Assembly (NCBI GenBank): GCA_016234555.1
Contig: JACRBJ010000032.1
Span: 1-64,000 of the forward strand
DNA length: 64,000 nt
Direction of reading: 5' to 3'
Origin: Chloroflexota bacterium
Lineage (GTDB): Bacteria; Chloroflexota; Anaerolineae; Anaerolineales; Villigracilaceae
Shown here piece by piece: positions 27,471-34,604 of the stretch (the first letter of the stretch is position 1; each line of letters starts with the position of its first letter). The position numbers were made by a program, and so were the translations under genes. A model generated the notes under the pieces. That model worked only from the letters and a program-made list of their open reading frames with translations, searched no databases and was not told the origin of the DNA.

Positions 27471-27968
27471 TTAATCATCGTCGCCTTCTTCGTGTTCTTC
27501 GTGATCATCATCTTCATGTTCGCCACCGGAGTTGCTGGAGCCGCCACCGCCTCCCCCACCACCACCACCGCCGCCGCTTGGCTGGGTAATCACTGTGACA
27601 GCTAATTTGGAGATGGACAACACCTGCCCATCCAGGCTAAGGTACACAAGGTCACCGGATGAAAACGTGACAAGGTAAGCGTCCACGCCTTCAAACTGGG
27701 TAACTTCGACACTGTACAGGTCTGTACGTCCCATCACCTTGCCAGCCACAGCGGCGGCAGATTCGGGGGTAAGATTCACAACCGCAGGTGGAACCATCTC
27801 GGTGGGAGGAGCAGCGACCGGCTGGTTGATCGCCACGTCAGTTGCCTGGGGCTGCGCCGCCATTTCAGTCGAGCCGATAATGCTCTGATAGGCCGAAACG
27901 ACTCCGTACAAAACAGCCAGCATGAAGGTGGTCAGGACCACTGAAATGAACAATGTGCTTTTTCTCAT
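27471..27968 (-). CDS. PepSY-like secreted protein with poly-Gly and acidic/His tail
   Basis: 165 residues from the ATG at 27968 (AGGAGA site). An N-terminal signal/anchor helix (TLFISVVLTTFMLAVLYGVV) precedes a linker and a PepSY-like domain: LTPESAAAVAGKVMGRTDLYSVEVTQFEGVDAYLVTF followed by VYLSLDGQVLSI. About 12 Gly then lead to a tail of Asp/Glu/His (GGEHEDDDHEEHEE...DDD) that could bind metal ions. PepSY domains are frequent partners of flavin- and haem-based membrane redox systems. First gene of the cassette; the roles of the tail and the Gly run are inferred. Confidence 0.7.
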   Translation of the reverse strand: MRKSTLFISVVLTTFMLAVLYGVVSAYQSIIGSTEMAAQPQATDVAINQPVAAPPTEMVPPAVVNLTPESAAAVAGKVMGRTDLYSVEVTQFEGVDAYLVTFSSGDLVYLSLDGQVLSISKLAVTVITQPSGGGGGGGGGGGGSSNSGGEHEDDDHEEHEEGDDD

Positions 27969-28087
27969 GATATGTGTCTCCTTTTGACTTATGTAGGATA
28001 TGTCGTTGTAAACCCAAAGGAGATACGGCAACAGCATTAATATCCAATAAGAAAACGGCTCGGAATCCCATGACCTATGGGGGAATC

Positions 28088-28117
28088 AAAAACGCGAACC
28101 GCATATGCGATCCGCGT
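28088..28117 (-). terminator. ssb terminator
   Basis: ACGCGGATCGC, loop ATAT, GCGGTTCGCGT with two G-T wobbles, then TTTTT on the minus strand, about 25 bp after the ssb stop. Confidence 0.75.
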
Positions 28118-28140
28118 CTTCTATGTTCACATTGCCTGAA

Positions 28141-28524
28141 CTAGGCCTCGTATTCTCCCGCGTCTTCATCCACCACCAGCATGGGTTCCTCTGCGGGACG
28201 TTTGTCGAGGAATTGCAGGGTTTGCGCCACGACCTTGGTGAAGTATTTGGTTTCGCCCTTATCCTCATACTTATCGGTCTTCAAGCGACCTTCGAGGAAG
28301 ATGAGACTGCCTTTCTTCAGATATTCCTGGCAGACTTCACCGAGCCGTCCCCAGGCTTCGATATTGACCCATTCGGTGGATTCCTTCGCCTCGCCGCTCT
28401 TGTCCTTCCAGCGGTTGCTGACGGCAAGGCTGAAGGTTGTCACTTTTTTGCCGTTGGGAGTGAACCTGGTTTCCGGGTCCCTGCCCAGATGCCCGATCAA
28501 CTGAACGCGGTTTAGTGTAGGCAT
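28141..28524 (-). CDS. ssb: Single-stranded DNA-binding protein
   Basis: 127 residues: LNRVQLIGHLGRDPETRFTPNGKKVTTFSLAVSNRWKD, then TEWVNIEAWGRLGEVCQEYLKKGSLIFLEGRLKT and TKVVAQTLQFLDK, the OB fold of bacterial SSB. The usual acidic DDDIPF tail that recruits partner enzymes is replaced by VVDEDAGEYEA, so it may be a secondary or specialised SSB. Its ribosome site is GGAGGGG. A short upstream frame with a strong site overlaps its start. Confidence 0.9.
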   Translation of the reverse strand: MPTLNRVQLIGHLGRDPETRFTPNGKKVTTFSLAVSNRWKDKSGEAKESTEWVNIEAWGRLGEVCQEYLKKGSLIFLEGRLKTDKYEDKGETKYFTKVVAQTLQFLDKRPAEEPMLVVDEDAGEYEA

Positions 28525-28574
28525 GATTCCCCTCCATTGATTACGGTGCTTTTAGATGCAGTGTTACGTGTCAT
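28512..28574 (-). CDS. Possible 20-residue leader peptide overlapping the ssb start
   Basis: ATG at 28574 follows AAAAAGGAGACTGAT, an ideal ribosome site, and the frame encodes 20 residues (MTRNTASKSTVINGG...), stopping 10 nt downstream of the ssb ATG. The arrangement would couple ssb translation to the leader. Too short to support by composition; alternatively the site belongs to a longer untranslated leader. Confidence 0.35.
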   Translation of the reverse strand: MTRNTASKSTVINGGESCLH

Positions 28575-28671
28575 ATCAGTCTCCTTTTTAATCTAAAAGA
28601 TTTGTGGATTGTGTCTTGCAGGACAACATGCCAGCCCGAATGCCGGTACTGGCATGGCATCTTCGTCAGGG

Positions 28672-28884
28672 TTATACTTGTTCAGCCACGCCCTTCTTCT
28701 TGAGGACGGGCAGACCCGTTGTCATCTCGACCACGTCATAGCCGGCGGGGACTGTGTCCAGCGCGCCTTCCTTGACTTCCTTCGAGAAGTAGAACAACTG
28801 CCTTTCCTTGCCGGTGGAGGTAACGCTCTTCTTGCCGTGCAGGTAGTAGGTAACGCCCTTTGAATTTGTGAATCCGTAAGCCAT
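28672..28884 (-). CDS. Small conserved hypothetical protein
   Basis: 70 residues, beginning MAYGFTNSKGVTYYLHGKK and containing FYFSKEVKEGALDTVPAGYDVVEM and LPVLKKKGVAEQV. The ATG is preceded by AAGGAG. The compact pattern GVTYYLH...FYFSKEVKEGALD...PAGYDVVE suggests one small folded domain. I recall similar small proteins in Chloroflexota genomes but know no function. It is monocistronic. Confidence 0.7.
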   Translation of the reverse strand: MAYGFTNSKGVTYYLHGKKSVTSTGKERQLFYFSKEVKEGALDTVPAGYDVVEMTTGLPVLKKKGVAEQV

Positions 28885-28977
28885 TCGAATCTCCTTTTTT
28901 ATGGTTGGTAATCAAAGTGTAGAACAAAGTTTCTAGGCTGTCAACCCCCTAACGGGGGCAGTTGTAGGAGAAATAGC

Positions 28978-29811
28978 ATGATGATTGTAAGTAGTCTAGA
29001 CGAATTACGGGCTGCCCGCCGCCTTCTCGACGGGACGGTTGGTCTTGTCCCGACGATGGGATACCTGCACGAGGGACATCTCTCCCTTGTCCGCCTCGCG
29101 CGTGAGGAATGTGACCGGGTGGTGGTCAGCATCTTCGTCAACCCGACCCAGTTCGGCGCCAACGAGGATTTGTCCAAGTATCCCCGCGACCTGGAACGCG
29201 ACTTGAAGCTGATCGACCCTCTCGGCGTGGACCTGGTTTGGAATCCCACCCCTGAGATCATGTATCCGCCCGGCTACCAGACCTGGGTCGAGGTCAAGAC
29301 TCTCACCCATCCGCTGGAGGGCGCGATGAGGCCGGAGCACTTCAAAGGTGTGACCACCGTTGTGGCGAAACTGTTCAACGCAATCCAGCCGCACAAAGCC
29401 TATTTCGGGCAAAAGGATGCCCAACAGGCGGCGGTCATCCGTCGGATGGTTCGGGACCTGAACTTCCCCATCGAGATGGTCGTCTGCCCGACGGTGCGCG
29501 AGGCGGACGGGTTGGCGATGTCCAGCCGCAACAAATATCTGGAAGGGGACGACAGGCGGGCGGCGACGGTTTTGTTCCGCGCCCTGAGCGCCGCCAAATC
29601 CGCCCACGAGGGCGGGGAGCGGGATGCCGAAAAGCTGCGAGCCACGATGAAGGGCGTCCTCGCTGCCGAACCGAAGGCAACGCCCCAATACGTCTCCTGC
29701 GCCGACTACGACACCCTCGAAGAGCTGGAAATGGTCCAGGGCAAATCCCTGCTTTCGATGGCGGTGCTGATCGGCAGGACGAGGCTGATCGATAACTTCG
29801 TGCTGGAGTAA
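28978..29811 (+). CDS. panC: Pantothenate synthetase
   Basis: 277 residues; ATP-dependent condensation of pantoate with beta-alanine in CoA biosynthesis. LVPTMGYLHEGHLSLV contains the HxGH nucleotidyltransferase motif, SIFVNPTQFGANEDLSKYPR binds pantoate, and KAYFGQKDAQQAAVIRRMVRDLN and GLAMSSRNKYL (KMSKS-like loop) complete the active site. The start ATGATG follows a GTAGGAG site. panB and panD are not nearby; an alpha/beta hydrolase gene begins 5 bp after the stop. Confidence 0.95.
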   Translation: MMIVSSLDELRAARRLLDGTVGLVPTMGYLHEGHLSLVRLAREECDRVVVSIFVNPTQFGANEDLSKYPRDLERDLKLIDPLGVDLVWNPTPEIMYPPGYQTWVEVKTLTHPLEGAMRPEHFKGVTTVVAKLFNAIQPHKAYFGQKDAQQAAVIRRMVRDLNFPIEMVVCPTVREADGLAMSSRNKYLEGDDRRAATVLFRALSAAKSAHEGGERDAEKLRATMKGVLAAEPKATPQYVSCADYDTLEELEMVQGKSLLSMAVLIGRTRLIDNFVLE

Positions 29812-29816
29812 AAGCA

Positions 29817-30710
29817 ATGAAAAGCAAGCCATCCCGTCTCCGTTACTGGCTCAATCTGACCGCGATGACGGTACTTTCGCTGGCGCTTGCGTTTTTCATC
29901 CTCGTGCTTTATGCCAGCAACCGCTGGGCGCAAAGCCATCGTTATCCCGCGCGAAACGTCTCAACAGGCGCGTGGCTCAGGGAAAATGATATTCCGTACC
30001 AGGATGTCAAACTGACCACAACAGACGGGGTGGATCTTGCCGCGTGGTACACGCCGCCGCAAAACGGGGCAGTTATTTTGGTCGCGCATGGCTATAACAG
30101 CGGTCGTCCCGAAGATATGTATGTAATGTTTGCAAAGAACGGCTACGGCGTTTTGGCATGGGATTTTCGCGCGCACGGTGAGAGCGGCGGCGAAACCTGT
30201 TCGCTGGGATTCTATGAGCAACTCGACGCCGAAGCCGCGCTGACGTTTGCCTTATCCCAGCCTGGGGTGGAGCATGTCGGCGCGTGGGGCGGATCGATGG
30301 GCGCGGCGACGATGATTCTGGCGGCGGCGGAACATCCCGAAATCGAAGCAACCGTCAGCGACAGCGCCTTCCCCTCGCTGGAGGATGTCATCCGGCTGAA
30401 CACACCTATCCGAATCATGCAGCCCTTTGTCCTGTTCTTCGCCGAACAACAAGGCGGATTCGATCTGGATCAGGTGCGTCCCGTGGACGAGATTGCGAAG
30501 ATCAGCCCGCGCGCGGTTTTCATCATCGACGGCTGGGCAGGCGCGGCGGTGGTCATGAACTCGCCCCAGCGTCTCTACGATGCGGCGGGCGAACCCAGAC
30601 AGTTATGGATGGCGGATGGAATACCGCATTTGGCGACATACAGCTACTTCCCGACGGAATATGAGGAACGTGTCATCGCCTTTTTCGATGACTATCTGCT
30701 GGAGAAGTAA
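29817..30710 (+). CDS. Alpha/beta hydrolase with N-terminal membrane anchor
   Basis: 297 residues. One TM (MTVLSLALAFFILVLYASNRW), then VILVAHGYNSGRPEDMYVMFAKNGYGVLAWDFRAHGESGGE (oxyanion region), nucleophile elbow GAWGGSMGAATM with Ser about 163, and a C-terminal His near IPHLATYSYFP. The family includes serine aminopeptidase-like and esterase-like hydrolases on the outer membrane face. Substrate unknown. Five bases after panC, probably the same transcript but functionally unrelated. Confidence 0.75.
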   Translation: MKSKPSRLRYWLNLTAMTVLSLALAFFILVLYASNRWAQSHRYPARNVSTGAWLRENDIPYQDVKLTTTDGVDLAAWYTPPQNGAVILVAHGYNSGRPEDMYVMFAKNGYGVLAWDFRAHGESGGETCSLGFYEQLDAEAALTFALSQPGVEHVGAWGGSMGAATMILAAAEHPEIEATVSDSAFPSLEDVIRLNTPIRIMQPFVLFFAEQQGGFDLDQVRPVDEIAKISPRAVFIIDGWAGAAVVMNSPQRLYDAAGEPRQLWMADGIPHLATYSYFPTEYEERVIAFFDDYLLEK

Positions 30711-30750
30711 TCGACCCCGAATACAACAACAAACTGCAATTGTTTCGCCT

Positions 30751-31275
30751 CTATTCAATCACTTCCTGAACCCGCGAATTTACGATGTCCTGAACCCTCT
30801 TCCAATCCTGCTCGCTCTTGAAGAAATCCCGCTGGAGTAAAACGAACATTTTCGACGAGGTAAGCAGGGTGATGGCTTCGGGTGTTCTGTTGACTTTGTC
30901 GAACCTGTCCCATGGCATCCAATCCTTCATGGGGTCGATGATCACGCCAATGGTCGAAACCCTCCCCGTAAGCTTCCTTCTCGTCAACGGGTCGTTCCAC
31001 AGCTCGGATGTTTTTCTCCAGGAGCCGATGTAGGGCTGAACGACAATGTAGGCGAATATAAAAAAGGTAATCAGGTGGCGAAAAATCCTTGTGAGTTCGA
31101 AAGGGGAAGCGCCACCTTTTTGGAAGGCATTTACGATCGTCGCCACGTACAACGCGGTGAAAACCACAAACGTCAAAAACCGAAGAAGGAGGGAACGGTT
31201 GGACGGTCTGTATATCCAACGAATCGCACTGGAGTAAACGTCCCTGCTGTAGGAGCCGCTGAACTCGATTTCCAT
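30751..31275 (-). CDS. YcxB-like membrane protein
   Basis: 174 residues. Two TM segments (about 30-85: LLLRFLTFVVFTALYVATIV and LITFFIFAYIVVQPYI) and a C-terminal soluble domain with GVIIDPMKDWMPWDRFDKVNRTPEAITLLTSSKMFVLLQRDFF, the YcxB-like C-terminal pattern. ATG at 31275 is preceded by GAGGTGGGG. It directly follows the DUF3592 gene (8 bp). Function not established. Confidence 0.6.
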   Translation of the reverse strand: MEIEFSGSYSRDVYSSAIRWIYRPSNRSLLLRFLTFVVFTALYVATIVNAFQKGGASPFELTRIFRHLITFFIFAYIVVQPYIGSWRKTSELWNDPLTRRKLTGRVSTIGVIIDPMKDWMPWDRFDKVNRTPEAITLLTSSKMFVLLQRDFFKSEQDWKRVQDIVNSRVQEVIE

Positions 31276-31283
31276 CCCCACCT

Positions 31284-31721
31284 CTATATGAACAAATCCC
31301 TGATGATGGATTTTCTGGGGTTTTCCCTGTCGACGATTACGTTAACTACATCTCCGATCTGGTAATTTGTGGTTGTCTTGTTTTTCATCACCCGCATTTG
31401 ACTGGCATATTTCTGACCCTGAAAGGAATAGACATACTTGATAAATCCCCTGTCGCGGAAAAATCCAATATCACTGATGGTTGCCCTGGCTTCAAGCCCG
31501 CCGTTGAAGAGGGAGAATATGGAAATGCAGCGGGATACCAATCCAAAGATGGCGAGGACAAACAACCCCCACAGAATCCATGCAGGTTGTTGCGAAAAGT
31601 TCTCTTCGGTGTAAGCCAGGTAAAAGTACAGGGCAGGAGATACGACCAAAAAAATCGTCGAAATCATCGCCCCAAAATCCATCCTGATGATTTTCAAAAT
31701 GGAAGGCTGTTTGTCATTCAT
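31284..31721 (-). CDS. DUF3592 membrane protein
   Basis: 145 residues from the ATG at 31721 behind GGAGGAAAGAT; the longer frame upstream has no site. Two TM helices (MISTIFLVVSPALYFYLAY and ILWGLFVLAIFGLVSRCISIF), then ARATISDIGFFRDRGFIKYVYSFQGQKYASQMRV and GDVVNVIVDRENPRKSIIRD, the DUF3592 beta domain. The family is common near exported proteins and of unknown function. Head of a two-gene minus unit. Confidence 0.65.
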   Translation of the reverse strand: MNDKQPSILKIIRMDFGAMISTIFLVVSPALYFYLAYTEENFSQQPAWILWGLFVLAIFGLVSRCISIFSLFNGGLEARATISDIGFFRDRGFIKYVYSFQGQKYASQMRVMKNKTTTNYQIGDVVNVIVDRENPRKSIIRDLFI

Positions 31722-31828
31722 ATCTTTCCTCCGTAGTGGAATCGTGTCAAAGATTTTAATCAATTTTACTTCAATCCTTCCCGCATACCGACCTGGGGCG
31801 ATGATGACGAATTTGCAACGGATTCTTC

Positions 31829-31857
31829 TTGACAAATTAGAACAATTGTTCTATATT
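31829..31857 (+). promoter_or_regulatory. Consensus promoter with embedded LexA-like palindrome
   Basis: TTGACA (31829-31834), a 17-bp spacer and TATATT (31852-31857) make a near-consensus sigma-70-type promoter. The perfect 16-bp palindrome TAGAACAATTGTTCTA (31838-31853) fills the spacer and overlaps the -10. Its core GAACAATTGTTC fits the GAAC-N4-GTTC operator of Gram-positive-type LexA. A repressor bound here would block the promoter. Confidence 0.65.
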
Positions 31858-31905
31858 AGAAGAGGATGTTGTTTTCCTCATTTGGTTCCAAAAAGGAGAT
31901 TTCCC

Positions 31906-32649
31906 ATGAACCGTTCCCTAAACATTCAACTGCTCCCCTTTTTGAAGAGCGCCTCGCTCAAACGCGGCGCCATCTTCGGCAGCATTCTGGTGGCGGCCCT
32001 GCTTTCCTTTGAGTTGTTCAACTACGGCACAACTTCGTTTGCCCTGCAGGACATGCTCGGCAATTTGAAGTTTGCGGGACTTCAATGGTCGAGCATCCTT
32101 GCCTTTGCCTTCTGTGGCATGGACTTTGCCGGCATCGCCCGCATCTTCACGCCTGAACAGGGTCGCGACGAACCAGCCGAAGTCTGGTATCTGTTTGGCG
32201 CGTGGCTGCTTGCTGCGGCGTTCAACGCCATGCTGACCTGGTGGGGCGTTTCGGTCGCCATCGTCAATCACAATGCGGTGGGCGGCGTACTCGTCGGGCA
32301 GCAAGTAATGACCAAGGTCGTGCCAATCTTCGTGGCGGCGATGGTCTGGTTGATCCGTGTGTTGATTATCGGTACCTTCTCGATTGCAGGCGAACGCCTA
32401 TTCACACTCGCGGATGCTGGTCAGCGCCCGGCTTACTACAACCAGCCGAAGCCAGTGAATCAGACCTATGCCCGACCAACACATAACATTCCTTCAAGCA
32501 TTCCATCCGCAAACTATCCGCGTCCTGCTCCGAAGCCCCGCCCTGCTCCCATGCCCAATTACGCAGTCAATCGTCCCGAGCCAACCTATCATCCCGTCGG
32601 CATGACCGCGATGGGTCGTAGTGAACAAAATTCTTCTGTACGGAGGTGA
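31906..32649 (+). CDS. Four-TM membrane protein with Pro/Ala-rich tail
   Basis: 247 residues from the ATG at 31906 (AAAAAGGAG). Four TM segments (AIFGSILVAALLSFELFNY; FAGLQWSSILAFAFCGMDF; VWYLFGAWLLAAAFNAMLTWW; VPIFVAAMVWLIRVLIIGTF) and a Pro-rich cytosolic tail of about 80 residues. The plan resembles the element-borne membrane protein at 45.2-45.9 kb. Expression is under a LexA-like promoter. No family was recognised. Confidence 0.65.
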   Translation: MNRSLNIQLLPFLKSASLKRGAIFGSILVAALLSFELFNYGTTSFALQDMLGNLKFAGLQWSSILAFAFCGMDFAGIARIFTPEQGRDEPAEVWYLFGAWLLAAAFNAMLTWWGVSVAIVNHNAVGGVLVGQQVMTKVVPIFVAAMVWLIRVLIIGTFSIAGERLFTLADAGQRPAYYNQPKPVNQTYARPTHNIPSSIPSANYPRPAPKPRPAPMPNYAVNRPEPTYHPVGMTAMGRSEQNSSVRR

Positions 32650-32700
32650 CCAGCCGCTTTCCGTTTCCACTGTTCGCTTCTCCATCCATCCAACCGCTGG

Positions 32701-32718
32701 GACACCCGCAAGGGTGTC
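32701..32718. terminator. Hairpin between convergent genes
   Basis: GACACCC, loop GCAA, GGGTGTC (7-bp stem with a tetraloop). It is 51 bp after the membrane protein stop and before the convergent acetyltransferase stop; no T-run follows, so termination is uncertain. Confidence 0.45.
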
Positions 32719-32749
32719 TCATGCGTTAATGGGCGCGATGGCCACGCCC

Positions 32750-33622
32750 CTACTCAAATTCATCCAGCGTGCTTTCGCCGTGGGTCAGGACATAGAATCC
32801 GCGCGGGGAGCCTTCTCCTGAATCGAAGATGAAATCGGTAACGATGTATTTTTTCTCGAAGGCAATTTCAAAAAGCTCGCGGGTGAAGAAGCGCCAGTCG
32901 CGGGCGAGGGCAAAGTCGGCGGATTTGAGGGCGATGAAGTCGGCGGGGATCTCCGCCATCAGCAGGCGGCTGTCAAAGGGTGGAACATGCTCGGGCGGAT
33001 GGATCAGCCCCCGGTCGTCGGCGCGAAGCGAATAAAACGGGCGCAGACCAGACCTCGTGGCGTGAGTCAGTTTGAGGGTTGGTCGCGCCCGTTTGCCCAG
33101 TCGTCTTTGCACGCGCTGGGTTTGAATCCACCAATCCACCTGAAAGCGGTCGGAAGGTAATCCGACATTCAAACCATCGCGCATGTCGCCGTACTCCGAG
33201 CGGCAGTAGGTGACGCAAACCGCGCCAAGCTTGGCAATGTTGAGGTAGGCATTGCGGCTGAGCAGGGGATCGTAGGTCCAGGTGATGTGGTCGAGTCCCT
33301 GATGGCGGACCATCTGCCACTGGGCGCGTTTGAGCGCGAAGCCCACGCCGCTGTCGCGGTGATCGGGGTGGACGCCCATCATGTGCGAGCAATGCTTTGG
33401 GCGCGGACCGTCGGGCGTGGAGTCGAGACCGGGAAAGCCGAAGACGAAGCCAATCATCTTTCCTTCGTTGAACGCGCCGAGGACAAGTCCGCCGTTGTGG
33501 ACGGCGGTGATAAGCATGTGCAGCGGTACAACGTCGGTCTCGGAGCCGTGCCAAACGATGCGCTGCATCTCCTCGACAAGCGGCATTTCTTCGGGCGTTT
33601 CGATCAGGCGGATGGTGAACAT
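32750..33622 (-). CDS. GNAT-fold predicted acetyltransferase (COG3375-like)
   Basis: 290 residues. FNEGKMIGFVFGFPG, SHMMGVHPDHRDSGVGFALKRAQ and HITWTYDPLLSRNAYLNIAKLGAVCVTY follow a GNAT core with an R/Q-x-x-G-x-G/A-type loop (RDSGVG), extended by a second half of about 130 residues as in the COG3375 family. Substrate unknown. ATG at 33622 is followed upstream by a palindromic-repeat relative (GTCAAAGGTCGAAAG). Confidence 0.7.
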   Translation of the reverse strand: MFTIRLIETPEEMPLVEEMQRIVWHGSETDVVPLHMLITAVHNGGLVLGAFNEGKMIGFVFGFPGLDSTPDGPRPKHCSHMMGVHPDHRDSGVGFALKRAQWQMVRHQGLDHITWTYDPLLSRNAYLNIAKLGAVCVTYCRSEYGDMRDGLNVGLPSDRFQVDWWIQTQRVQRRLGKRARPTLKLTHATRSGLRPFYSLRADDRGLIHPPEHVPPFDSRLLMAEIPADFIALKSADFALARDWRFFTRELFEIAFEKKYIVTDFIFDSGEGSPRGFYVLTHGESTLDEFE

Positions 33623-33650
33623 GAAGAGTCAAAGGTCGAAAGTCGCCAGT

Positions 33651-34604
33651 CTAGCGCGGGCGAAGCGCAGGGATTCTTTCCCTGACTGCATTCCAAGCGC
33701 GCTGGTACCACGGCTTGCGGATGAGGTAATCGAGGCGGTAGGTAAAGCGCGCGGGCATCAGCCCAAAGATACGCGGCATGGCATCCACGGCACAGGTGCG
33801 GTTGACGGCGAAGTAATCGAGCCAGAAGGACGAGATGGGAAAGTTAGGCATCATGCCTTCGAGAAAAACGGTGAGCGCGCGCAGGGTGATCGGCGATATT
33901 TGGAAGAGGGTGCGCTTGCGATGCGTCACCTCCATGATGGTTTCGACGATTTGTTGCAGGGTGAAGAACTCGCTGCCGCCAAGCTCGTAAACCTGGTTCA
34001 GGGTATCGTCTCTTTCGAGCGCCCACAAGATACAGGTAATCAGGTCTTCGACCCACACAGGCTGCACCACCGTCCGCCCGCCGGAGGGGACGGGGAACAC
34101 ACCAACCGATGAGCGAATCAGCCGCGAGAGGTTGTTGGTGAAATGGTCTTCGGGTCCGTATACCAGCGATGAACGCAAAATTGTGTACGGCGTTTTCCCG
34201 TTGCGGATATGCTCTTCGGCGAGTCCTTTGGCTTTGAACGCGGGATATGCGGAGGATGGTCCCGCGCCGATGTGGCTGAGATACACAAACCGGTCCACGC
34301 CCGCATCGGATGCCGCTTCGACGAGATTTGCCGTCCCCTGGATGTCTGTCGCCAACAGGCTGCCGCGGCTGCCCTGATTCTCGGCGCTGGCAAGGTGGAT
34401 GATGGTATCCACGTCGCGCAGGGCGGCGCGCAGACCGCGCGTGTCCGCAAGGCTGACCACAGCCACTTCCACTGAAACGCCCTTGGGCAGGCGCGGAGTC
34501 CGCGGCGAAGGGCGGATCAACGCGCGGACGGGAGTCCCGATGGCGGAGAATTGGCGAATCAACGCGCGCCCGATGAAGCCGGTCGAGCCTGTGATGAGGA
34601 TCAT
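33651..34604 (-). CDS. NAD-dependent epimerase/NDUFA9-like SDR (chromosomal part of the fused frame)
   Basis: If translated from the ATG at 34604 this is a 317-residue atypical SDR: MILITGSTGFIGRALIRQF dinucleotide-binding start, LADTRGLRAALRDVDTIIHLAS, YLSHIGAGPSSAYPAFKAKGLAEEHIR and SSLVYGPEDHF. The SDR tyrosine-lysine pair is partly kept (SAYPAFKAK). An extended -10 TATAAT lies 7 nt before the ATG, consistent with leaderless transcription independent of the recombinase. Such proteins are often linked to quinone or complex I chemistry; the substrate is not known. Confidence 0.65.
   Translation of the reverse strand: MILITGSTGFIGRALIRQFSAIGTPVRALIRPSPRTPRLPKGVSVEVAVVSLADTRGLRAALRDVDTIIHLASAENQGSRGSLLATDIQGTANLVEAASDAGVDRFVYLSHIGAGPSSAYPAFKAKGLAEEHIRNGKTPYTILRSSLVYGPEDHFTNNLSRLIRSSVGVFPVPSGGRTVVQPVWVEDLITCILWALERDDTLNQVYELGGSEFFTLQQIVETIMEVTHRKRTLFQISPITLRALTVFLEGMMPNFPISSFWLDYFAVNRTCAVDAMPRIFGLMPARFTYRLDYLIRKPWYQRAWNAVRERIPALRPR

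Noticed and set aside
27088..27968. Poly-Gly stretches as assembly error or simple sequence noise
   Set aside because: Two adjacent genes each have a Gly run written with mixed GGN codons, an intact frame and a following Ser- or acid-rich tail, so an error in both is unlikely.
28627..28656. Inverted repeat near 28.63 kb as terminator of the small gene at 28672
   Set aside because: ATGCCAG/CTGGCAT can pair but there is no T-run and the loop is long; the evidence is too weak to annotate.
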